Source: Candidatus Hydrogenedentota bacterium
Lineage (GTDB): Bacteria > Hydrogenedentota > Hydrogenedentia > Hydrogenedentales > SLHB01
NCBI GenBank assembly: GCA_022706165.1
Contig: JAKJDA010000162.1
Span: forward strand, 1 to 6,739
Reading direction: 5' to 3'
DNA: 6,739 bases
Part shown: in pieces, positions 1-5,285 of the stretch
How positions within the stretch are numbered: the stretch's first letter is position 1
Layout of the letters: every line of letters begins with the position of its first letter
Program-made: the position numbers and the translations under genes
Notes under the pieces: generated by a model
Seen by the model: the letters and a program-made list of their open reading frames with translations, nothing else
The model's database searches: none
What the model was told of the DNA's origin: nothing

Positions 1-966
1 GGGCATGATCCCGAACAAGACCACGTGATGCAGGCTTCGTTCGATGCGTTGCAACGGCGCTTCGACATGCCGGCATTCCTCGATGATCGAATGGACAAGG
101 TTTTGCTGCCGTTCGTTGACCATGTAGGGATGTGAGGAGGCGCGCGCGTTTTCCAGATCAAACCGGTCCACCAGCGTTCGGATGCGGCCTTGAAAGTGCC
201 ACGTCTGGTAACGGGCGTTGCTGGGAATCGTAAAGGCCAGCAACACGCCGGCAATGGTCGCATGCACGCCCGACTCCAAAAATGCGAGCCACACGAGAAT
301 GCCCACAATCACGTAGGGAAAGGTGCGCCGAACTCCGAATCGGCTGAGCCCGGCGCTGACGAGTATCAGCGTGCCGCCCAGAAGAAGCGGCTCGATATCG
401 ATGCGCTGGGTGTAAAAAACCGCGATCACCAGGACGGCCCCCAGATCATCCACAATCGCCAAGGCAATCAAAAACACGACCAGGCCTGGAGGAACGCGCT
501 TCCCCAACAAACTCATGCAGCCCACCGCAAAAGCGATGTCCGTCGCCATCGGAATGCCCCAACCGCGCTGCAGGTCCGTGCCGCCGGTGAACGCGAGATA
601 CATCAACGCGGGAAATGCCATGCCGCCAATGGCCGCCAGCATCGGCAACGCAGCCCGGCGAAACGTCGACAATTCTCCGGCGATCAATTCGCGCTTGATC
701 TCGAGACCCGCCATGAAAAAGAAAATCGCCATCAACCCATCGTTGACCCAGTGTTGCAGCGTTTGCGCAAACTCGAATCCCCCTGCACGAAAGCCTGCCT
801 TCATCTCCCAGAAGGCCGCATACGATTCCCGCAGGGGGCTGTTCGCCAAGATGACTGCTGCAACGGCCGCGAACAACAGAAATGCCGCCGCATACGTATC
901 GTGCTCGAAAAAATGGTCGAGCAGCGTCTTTCCTTCCAATTCCGGCAACGTGGATGGTGGCTTCAC
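1..966 (-). CDS. nhaA: NhaA-type Na+/H+ antiporter, C-terminus cut by the window edge
   Basis: The product exchanges cytoplasmic Na+ (or Li+) for external H+ across the inner membrane, for pH and sodium homeostasis. 322 codons are visible with no stop, and the last helices are beyond the left edge (E. coli NhaA is about 388 residues). Seen in the translation: a hydrophobic helix near residues 26-42, the family stretch FFFMAGLEIKREL (82-94), MATDIAFAVG with Thr142-Asp143 (the TM IV unwound region), and ALAIVDDLGA with the paired Asp173-Asp174 that match the transport aspartates 163/164 of E. coli. The TM X lysine should lie near or beyond the edge and was not identified. The start is a GTG at 966, the only plausible one after an in-frame TAG 39 bp upstream. 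AAAGG lies 6 nt before it. It shares orientation with the response-regulator gene but is 200 bp away with a hairpin between, so separate transcription is likely. Confidence 0.96.
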   Translation of the reverse strand, partial: MKPPSTLPELEGKTLLDHFFEHDTYAAAFLLFAAVAAVILANSPLRESYAAFWEMKAGFRAGGFEFAQTLQHWVNDGLMAIFFFMAGLEIKRELIAGELSTFRRAALPMLAAIGGMAFPALMYLAFTGGTDLQRGWGIPMATDIAFAVGCMSLLGKRVPPGLVVFLIALAIVDDLGAVLVIAVFYTQRIDIEPLLLGGTLILVSAGLSRFGVRRTFPYVIVGILVWLAFLESGVHATIAGVLLAFTIPSNARYQTWHFQGRIRTLVDRFDLENARASSHPYMVNERQQNLVHSIIEECRHVEAPLQRIERSLHHVVLFGIMP

Positions 967-972
967 GGAACG

Positions 973-977
973 CCTTT
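973..977 (-). promoter_or_regulatory. Ribosome binding site fixing the nhaA GTG start
   Basis: AAAGG on the minus strand ends 6 nt before the GTG at 966. With the in-frame TAG further upstream, it supports GTG as the true start. No ATG exists in this frame in the short upstream open stretch. Confidence 0.6.
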
Positions 978-1001
978 CTTGATCGATGTCTGTTTGCTCC
1001 T

Positions 1002-1075
1002 AGCCATGCTGCCCCGGAAACACGGCTCAACCTGGGAAAATTTCACCGCCTTACGATGCCCTGTCGCATGGGCGG
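1002..1075 (-). promoter_or_regulatory. Potentially structured 5' leader of nhaA
   Basis: On the minus strand the region before nhaA can fold into two hairpins. The first has an outer stem CCGCC (1075-1071) with GGCGG (1050-1046) and an inner stem ATGC/GCAT (1069-1066 with 1059-1056) around the loop GACAGG. The second pairs AGCCGTG (1027-1021) with CATGGCT (1008-1002), seven pairs with one G-U. Such structure would suit a cation-responsive leader: nhaA-I and nhaA-II RNA motifs are known upstream of nhaA genes and are reported as Li+ riboswitches. I cannot confirm a match to their consensus, and short hairpins are common in GC-rich DNA. No convincing promoter hexamers were found upstream. Confidence 0.3.
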
Positions 1076-1130
1076 CAGGCAAAAACGTTTTGTGCTCACT
1101 TCATGCAATGACTGCTGGGAATACAGATGT

Positions 1131-1170
1131 ATAGCATGAACGTCGCCCCCAGGGCGACTCGCCATGCTAT
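1131..1170 (-). terminator. Two-part inverted repeat at the end of the response-regulator gene
   Basis: The outer arms ATAGCATG (1131-1138) and CATGCTAT (1163-1170) are perfect 8-bp complements. The inner arms GTCGCCC (1142-1148) and GGGCGAC (1152-1158) are perfect 7-bp complements around a 3-nt loop. Asymmetric internal loops of 3 and 4 nt separate the two stems. The structure overlaps the TAG stop (1169-1167) of the response-regulator gene, so it probably ends or stabilises that transcript. No T-run follows on either strand, so it is not a textbook intrinsic terminator. A protein-binding dyad is the alternative. Confidence 0.45.
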
Positions 1171-2096
1171 TGCATGCCGCGACGGTCCAGGCATATGCCG
1201 CCGCTCCTGGCTTCGATCGATTTGCCGCGGAGGTGAGTCAGGATTTCGAAAAGCTGTTGGGGCGTTCGCGGCGTGGCGCGATCAGAGAAGCTCACGCAAA
1301 AAAGCACATCCAACTCAAGGCGAGGATCCTTCTCCCGGGATTCGGATGCGGGTCCCCGCTGGATGGCGGTCGATCCTATTCGGGCATATAACGAGGCGAG
1401 TCCCTCCTGCCAGATTTCCCGGACTCGCGAACAGTATGCCTGGACCTGATCGGCGCTCAACAAGCTAACGAAATGACCGCCGCTCATGTGTCCCGAAAAG
1501 ACGCTTTCCCCCCCGAATTCCTGGTTGCATGTCTGAAGAACCTGGGCAAATGCAGTGATAATGCGTATTCGCGCTTCCTCGCCGTACCGGTACGAAAATT
1601 CCCGGACATTCGTGACTTCCCCATAGGCCACGGCAAAAGGTTCGCCGCACCCGAGGCGTCGCTGGATTTCGCGCTTGGTGGATTCGGCCCCGTGCATTCC
1701 CGTGAGGGGGTCGATGTCCACCGTGTTTGCGTGGGATCGCAGGAGAGAATCGATGCGTTGTAGCAATTGGCCGACATGGAACGGCTTGGAGACGTAGTCA
1801 TCGGCGCCTTGCGCCAAGCCATGGAAAACCTCTTCCTCGCTGTCCATTGAGGAAAGGATGAGAATAGGCAGTGTATAGAGAGAAGCGCTTCGACGCATGC
1901 GGCGGCAGAGTTCAAATCCCGACACGCCCGGAAGCATGACGTCCACAATGAGCAAGTCGAATTTCCCTTGCTGCATGGCATCGATTACTTGATCGCCCGA
2001 TCGGATGACTGTGCAATGATGGCCTTGAGCGACCAATTGCTGTTGCAATACAGCGACCGCCTTCGCGTCGTTCTCTGCAATCAGAATCCGGGCCAT
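1167..2096 (-). CDS. Response regulator: receiver domain plus degenerate GGDEF domain
   Basis: A 309-residue cytoplasmic signalling protein. Residues 1-120 form a receiver domain: acidic pocket E8-N9-D10, phospho-acceptor Asp52 in LLIVDVMLPG, the Ser82-Ser83 switch position and Lys104 in the KPF motif. Residues about 127-285 have the layout of a GGDEF domain, opening with DPLTG (129-133), but the catalytic loop reads S205-G-G-H-F209 instead of GGDEF and there is no RxxD inhibitory site before it. The domain is therefore very unlikely to make c-di-GMP. It may bind nucleotide or act as a phosphorylation-controlled interaction surface. An upstream in-frame ATG at 2132 would add 12 residues, but the ATG at 2096 starts right at the first receiver strand and has a strong AGGAGAGG 7 nt before it. 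It is transcribed divergently from cheA, so a role in the same chemosensory circuit is plausible but inferred. Confidence 0.9.
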   Translation of the reverse strand: MARILIAENDAKAVAVLQQQLVAQGHHCTVIRSGDQVIDAMQQGKFDLLIVDVMLPGVSGFELCRRMRRSASLYTLPILILSSMDSEEEVFHGLAQGADDYVSKPFHVGQLLQRIDSLLRSHANTVDIDPLTGMHGAESTKREIQRRLGCGEPFAVAYGEVTNVREFSYRYGEEARIRIITAFAQVLQTCNQEFGGESVFSGHMSGGHFVSLLSADQVQAYCSRVREIWQEGLASLYARIGSTAIQRGPASESREKDPRLELDVLFCVSFSDRATPRTPQQLFEILTHLRGKSIEARSGGICLDRRGMQ

Positions 2097-2103
2097 TCTC
2101 CAT

Positions 2104-2111
2104 CCTCTCCT
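2104..2111 (-). promoter_or_regulatory. Ribosome binding site of the response-regulator gene
   Basis: AGGAGAGG on the minus strand lies 7 nt before the ATG at 2096. It decides this start over the in-frame ATG at 2132, which would put the site inside the coding sequence. Confidence 0.75.
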
Positions 2112-2213
2112 CGCATGCGCGGTGCCTTTCAAACGGTGTTCGCGATATACACGCCTCCAATGGTCACAAGCGGCTGCTCGATGCGAAGCGCTGCCCCAAC
2201 TTTCCCCGGTAGT

Positions 2214-2242
2214 AAGGTAGCAGCCTTATGCCGACGTGTCAA
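2214..2242 (-). promoter_or_regulatory. Sigma-70-type promoter of the response-regulator gene
   Basis: On the minus strand a perfect -35 TTGACA (2242-2237) is followed after 17 bp by TACCTT (2219-2214), which keeps the three most conserved -10 bases (T1, A2, T6). It has an extended -10 TG one base upstream (TGC before TACCTT). Transcription would begin near 2207 and leave a leader of about 110 nt. The spacer holds one copy of a 12-bp direct repeat. Confidence 0.55.
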
Positions 2243-2331
2243 GAGATGTTTTTACTATGAAACCCGTAGTTCATGCGCCTTCGAGAACCGCGCCCGATAT
2301 TGCGGGGCATCTGTTGGAAAGCCTTATGCCG
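2222..2331. repeat. 12-bp direct repeat AGCCTTATGCCG, two copies 98 bp apart
   Basis: AGCCTTATGCCG occurs at 2222-2233 and again at 2320-2331, both on the plus strand. The first copy lies between the -35 and -10 boxes of the response-regulator promoter, where a bound protein would block RNA polymerase. The second copy is extended on its right into a small palindrome, ATGCC-gca-GGCAT. A perfect 12-mer repeated by chance in about 640 bp is unlikely but possible. Confidence 0.5.
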
Positions 2332-2475
2332 CAGGCATGTGCACCCATGCGATCAGAATTTTTTGCATGCCGTTGCACGGATATGGGGATGGTTCCGGAT
2401 AGTGTTTTCGCCGAGTTTTCAAGACGGCGTTTCCGCCTCCTGGAAATGCCGTTATACGAAATCCCGGATAACTGA
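2257..2475 (+). CDS. Weak candidate small ORF, 72 codons, unrecognised
   Basis: An open frame from ATG 2257 to TGA 2475 would encode 72 residues. A GTG at 2236 could extend it by 7. The product has no recognised motif, no signal peptide and no clear membrane segment, and its C-terminal half is mixed charged and aromatic (for example FSRRRFRLLEM). There is no good ribosome binding site, and the frame crosses a strong dyad at 2424-2452. It is listed because it is the only plus-strand candidate in this long spacer. It may well be chance. Confidence 0.15.
   Translation: MKPVVHAPSRTAPDIAGHLLESLMPQACAPMRSEFFACRCTDMGMVPDSVFAEFSRRRFRLLEMPLYEIPDN
2424..2452. repeat. Imperfect inverted repeat with 11-bp arms
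   Basis: ACGGCGTTTCC (2424-2434) and GGAAATGCCGT (2442-2452) are complementary at all positions but one, which is a G-T pair, around a 7-nt centre. One more G-T pair can be added outside. No T-run follows on either strand, so an operator or an mRNA hairpin is more likely than a terminator. It lies about 290 bp upstream of the cheA start. Confidence 0.5.
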
Positions 2476-2549
2476 AAGTACTGTCCGGAAAACATGGAGA
2501 CGCTCCGGAAAAACCGGACCCCTTCCGGGGAAAGTGGAAGTAAAACCGG
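2464..2549. repeat. Cluster of six CCGG sites in near-helical phase, with TCCGGAAAA repeats
   Basis: CCGG begins at 2464, 2485, 2505, 2514, 2525 and 2546, with steps of 21, 20, 9, 11 and 21 bp, so all face roughly the same side of the helix. TCCGGAAAA occurs exactly at 2484 and 2504, and a related TCCGGGGAAA begins at 2524, giving three units at a strict 20-bp step. The second unit is also half of the small palindrome TCCGG-AAAAA-CCGGA. The cluster ends about 100 bp upstream of the tentative cheA promoter, where cooperative activator or repressor sites could lie. Confidence 0.5.
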
Positions 2550-2652
2550 CGACTTTGAGATCGGGAATAAAGAAGGGTTTCGCAAGTCAATGTATTTCAA
2601 TGTGTTACAGATGTATTCCTGCTTCGCTTCGGTTTCATTCCTTCAACGTCCG

Positions 2653-2672
2653 TTGGCATGTTACTTGATAAT
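2653..2672 (+). promoter_or_regulatory. Tentative cheA promoter (sigma-54-like, or sigma-70 -10 box)
   Basis: TTGGCATG (2653-2660), 4 bp, then TTGAT (2665-2669) fits the sigma-54 -24/-12 pattern TTGGCACG-N4-TTGCW with correct spacing. It departs at one -24 base (T for C) and at the important -12 C, which is A. The overlapping GATAAT (2667-2672) is instead a fair sigma-70 -10 box, with a poor TTCAAC 19 bp upstream. Either reading puts the transcription start near 2680, about 60 nt before the ATG at 2739. Confidence 0.3.
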
Positions 2673-2725
2673 AAGCCCAATAGGCACGGATCGGCATTGA
2701 CTGGGGGTTTGGAAATGGAGTCTGC

Positions 2726-2732
2726 GGGAGGA
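2726..2732 (+). promoter_or_regulatory. Ribosome binding site deciding the cheA start
   Basis: GGGAGGA lies 6 nt before the ATG at 2739. The upstream in-frame ATGs at 2658 and 2715 have weaker sites, and 2658 falls inside the tentative promoter, so 2739 is preferred. Confidence 0.75.
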
Positions 2733-2738
2733 AGAGGC

Positions 2739-5285
2739 ATGCTGACGGCTGAGCAAGAACAGATCGAACGCTTATCGGAATCCCTGCTCCTCGCTGCCCC
2801 TTCGGACATACAAGAACTTGCAGGATTTCACACCCAGTTTCAGGAAATCGCCGCGTGGGCGCTTCAGCGTCATTTCCCTTCCGCCTCCCAAGTTTCTCGA
2901 AAAGCGGCGGACGTCATCGAGCAGGTCATTCTGGGGGAGGCCGTGAATCCCCAGCAGGCGCTCGACGATGTCTGCCAAGCGGCGGCATTCATTCAAAGCG
3001 TCGTGTGCGCGGGAAAAAATCCCGGGGACCTCCCGCTTCCCGATGCATTCAAAATCGCGGAGACAATGGATGAAAATGCGGGCGATCTCCCGGACAATGG
3101 GAACGATGCCGCAGGGGATAACGGCGCCGCACCGAAGGGTGCGCACAAGACGTCCGATACGACGACGGGGCAGGGATCGGAACCTTCCAGCGCGGAAAGC
3201 AACATGTTTGCCAATGACCCGGAATTGATGGCGGAGTTCATCCAAGAAGCCCGGGAACACTTGGAGGCGGCCGATGTTCATTTGCTGACTTTGGAGACGG
3301 AACCCGACAACGAAGAGGCGCTGAATGCGGTTTTTCGAGCGTTTCACACGCTTAAAGGCAATGCCGGCTTCTTGGCCCTTCCCGAGATTCAATGCTTGGC
3401 CCATGAAGCGGAGAGCCTGCTCGATCGCGCCCGGAAGCGAACCCTCCAACTGGAGGGCAAAGCGATGGATGTGGCGTTTGACGCCGTAGACGCTCTCAAG
3501 GGGCTTGTAGGGCAGATATCCGAAAGGCCTGCCCCGGAAAGTCTTTTGGCTCAGCAGGTTGAATTAGAGCGCCTTCGCGAGCGGTTGCGCGCCATTGCCG
3601 AAGGATCGGAAAACGAGACCAAGACCGCCGAAATGTCTGACGACGCGGAAGTCGCCGAAGGCATGAAATTGGGCGAAATCCTAGTCGAAACGGGTGTTGC
3701 GACCGAGTCTGCCGTCGAACATGCCCTGCAGGAACAGCAGGCAACTCCCCAACCCAAAAGACTGGGCGAAATCCTGGTCGAACACGTTGCCACATCCAGC
3801 CACGCCGTTCAGGAAGCGCTCGAGATACAACGCAACGGTTCTGAGTCCCGGAAAATCGGCGAGATCATGGTGGAATTGGGGTCTGCGTCCCCGGAAGCGA
3901 TAGACGCCGCCCTGGAATGCCAACAGCGGACCCCGGAAAATCCCAAACTGGGGGAACTCTTGGTGCGCGCAGGCGAAGCGCCCGCAAAAGACGTAGCCCG
4001 CTCCCTTCGCAGTCAGCAGCAGGCTGGCGTCGCGGGCGAACACATGAAAGAGTCCGTGAAAGTGGATGCGGCGCGTCTTGACCGCCTCATCGACGCGATT
4101 GGCGAAATGGTCATCGCCGAATCGATGGTGAGTCAGTCACAAGCCGTGCTTCAGGCCAGTTCTCCGGAATTGGCGCGTCATCTGGCCCAACTCGACAAAA
4201 TTACCCGAGAGTTGCAGGAAATGGGGATGTCGTTGCGCATGGTGCCGATTCGCCCTGCCTTTCAGCGGATGGCGAGGCTCGCGCGCGATCTGGCGAAGAA
4301 ATCGGGGAAGCAAGTGGAATTCGTGACGCGCGGAGAGGACACCGAACTCGACAAGACCGTGGTGGACAAGATCGGCGATCCCTTGGTGCACATGGTGCGC
4401 AACGCCATCGACCACGGGATCGAGGAAAGCGAGGCCGCGCGCATCGCAGCCGGGAAAGCGCCGGCGGGGCGCGTGGAACTGCGCGCGTTTCACAAGGGCG
4501 GCAACATTCACATCGAAGTGGAAGACGATGGCTGCGGCCTTGATCGGGAACGCATCTTGGCCAAGGCGCTGGAGCGGGGGCTTATCCGCGAAGGCGAGAT
4601 TCTTTCCGATCGCGAGGCGTACAACCTGATTTTCGAGCCGGGCTTTTCGACGGCGAAGACGGTGACCGACGTGTCGGGCCGAGGCGTGGGGATGGACGTG
4701 GTGCGGCGCAACGTCGAAGCCCTGCGCGGCCAAGTGGAGATTCGATCCGAGAAAGGAAAGGGCGGGCTGTTCAGCATCCGGCTTCCGTTGACGCTGGCCA
4801 TCATCGACGGCATGGTGGTGCGCGTGGGAAGCGAACGGTACGTCCTGCCCACGTTATCCATCGTAACCTCGTTGCGTCCAAACGCGAAGAACGTATCCAC
4901 GGTCGTCCAGCGCGGGGAGATGCTCACCCTGCAGGAACAGTTGATTCCGATGCTGCGACTGGGGCGTCTGTTCCATGTTCTCGATGCGGAGGAAGAGATG
5001 TCGCAATGCATTGCCGTTGTGGTCGAGGCGGAGGGAAGACGCGCGGCGCTGGTTGTTGACGAGATCATCGGACAACAGCAAATCGTGATTAAATCCCTGG
5101 GCGAAACCATGCAGGGCATACCGGCCATCGCGGGCGGCGCCATCATGGGGGACGGTCGCGTCGGGCTGATCGTCGACGTGAGCGGTCTCATGCGCGTCGC
5201 CAAGGAAACCCCGTCCGAGGATGTCCAGCACCAGTGCGAAACCAAGCCGGGCTCTTCTGGCGCCGAAGGAGAGGCAACCCCATGA
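2739..5285 (+). CDS. cheA: Chemotaxis histidine kinase CheA with four MshEN-like repeats in place of P2
   Basis: An 848-residue kinase that autophosphorylates under receptor/CheW control and passes phosphate to CheY. Residues 1-107 are an unrecognised, probably helical domain. Residues about 108-155 are a polar Asp/Gly/Ser linker. The HPt (P1) domain spans about 156-265, with phospho-acceptor His203 in AFHTLKGNAGF. A short coiled-coil-like stretch follows at about 268-290. Four 24-residue repeats fill 310-426, where CheY-binding P2 normally lies. P3 dimerization is about 438-505. The P4 ATPase has an N box with Asn555 and His559 (VRNAIDHGIE), G1 EDDGCG (595-600) and G2 GRGVGMD (647-653), all intact. 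The CheW-like P5 runs from about 680 to 830. All catalytic residues looked for are present, so it should be an active kinase. It is longer than the usual 650-700 residues because of the N-terminal domain and the repeats. Its TGA overlaps the cheX ATG by 4 bp. Function as a CheA is secure, but the role of the extra parts is unknown. Confidence 0.97.
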   Translation: MLTAEQEQIERLSESLLLAAPSDIQELAGFHTQFQEIAAWALQRHFPSASQVSRKAADVIEQVILGEAVNPQQALDDVCQAAAFIQSVVCAGKNPGDLPLPDAFKIAETMDENAGDLPDNGNDAAGDNGAAPKGAHKTSDTTTGQGSEPSSAESNMFANDPELMAEFIQEAREHLEAADVHLLTLETEPDNEEALNAVFRAFHTLKGNAGFLALPEIQCLAHEAESLLDRARKRTLQLEGKAMDVAFDAVDALKGLVGQISERPAPESLLAQQVELERLRERLRAIAEGSENETKTAEMSDDAEVAEGMKLGEILVETGVATESAVEHALQEQQATPQPKRLGEILVEHVATSSHAVQEALEIQRNGSESRKIGEIMVELGSASPEAIDAALECQQRTPENPKLGELLVRAGEAPAKDVARSLRSQQQAGVAGEHMKESVKVDAARLDRLIDAIGEMVIAESMVSQSQAVLQASSPELARHLAQLDKITRELQEMGMSLRMVPIRPAFQRMARLARDLAKKSGKQVEFVTRGEDTELDKTVVDKIGDPLVHMVRNAIDHGIEESEAARIAAGKAPAGRVELRAFHKGGNIHIEVEDDGCGLDRERILAKALERGLIREGEILSDREAYNLIFEPGFSTAKTVTDVSGRGVGMDVVRRNVEALRGQVEIRSEKGKGGLFSIRLPLTLAIIDGMVVRVGSERYVLPTLSIVTSLRPNAKNVSTVVQRGEMLTLQEQLIPMLRLGRLFHVLDAEEEMSQCIAVVVEAEGRRAALVVDEIIGQQQIVIKSLGETMQGIPAIAGGAIMGDGRVGLIVDVSGLMRVAKETPSEDVQHQCETKPGSSGAEGEATP
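3666..4016 (+). repeat. Four tandem MshEN-like units in CheA, 31-residue period
   Basis: CheA residues 310-333, 341-364, 372-395 and 403-426 each form a 24-residue unit, and every spacer is exactly 7 residues. Conserved in the units are K/R1, L/I2, G3, E4, hydrophobic 5-7, G10 (V in unit 2), V/I17, L21 and Q24, starting KLGEILVETG in unit 1. This is the register of the two-motif MshEN c-di-GMP receptor domain, whose spacer is 5 residues as I recall. Differences from that motif are K for R in three units, and positions 11-12 not both large aliphatics in any unit. Units 1 and 2 are nearly identical in DNA over GGGCGAAATCCT, suggesting recent duplication. Confidence 0.75.

Larger units (their letters stand above)
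2097..2738. other. Divergent regulatory spacer between the response regulator and cheA
   Basis: This 642-bp region has no recognisable conserved gene. From left to right it holds the response-regulator ribosome site and promoter, a 12-bp direct repeat, a weak small ORF, an imperfect 11-bp-arm dyad, a cluster of phased CCGG sites, an AT-rich patch with ATGTATT, ATGTGTT and ATGTATT at 2590, 2600 and 2611, and a tentative cheA promoter. The number of repeat elements suggests control of both genes by DNA-binding proteins, but no known operator was recognised. Confidence 0.6.

Noticed and set aside
446..1030. 194-codon minus-strand ORF in another frame over nhaA
   Set aside because: Out of frame with the NhaA motifs; an Arg/Gly-rich shadow translation.
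190..1134. 314-codon plus-strand ORF opposite nhaA
   Set aside because: Its predicted product is rich in His, Gln and Arg with no fold-like pattern, and it lies antisense to an unmistakable NhaA.
2271..2600. 109-codon minus-strand ORF in the divergent spacer
   Set aside because: No ribosome site or recognisable motif was found, and it crosses the repeats and dyad described there.
2682..2699. Second sigma-54-like match, AGGCACGGATCGGCATTG
   Set aside because: The GG-to-GC distance is one base short of the strict spacing sigma-54 needs.
2658..2738. cheA start at ATG 2658 (or 2715)
   Set aside because: The added residues resemble no CheA N-terminus, 2658 lies in the tentative promoter, and ATG 2739 has a far better ribosome site.
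2772..3449. 225-codon minus-strand ORF opposite the 5' part of cheA
   Set aside because: Antisense shadow of a well-supported kinase gene, with no motif or ribosome site found.
3666..4016. CRISPR-like or mobile DNA repeat
   Set aside because: The 93-bp period is a protein-level repeat in frame inside cheA, with diverged DNA in units 3 and 4.
4508..5245. 245-codon minus-strand ORF opposite the 3' part of cheA
   Set aside because: Ser/Arg/Thr-rich shadow translation of the P4/P5 coding region.
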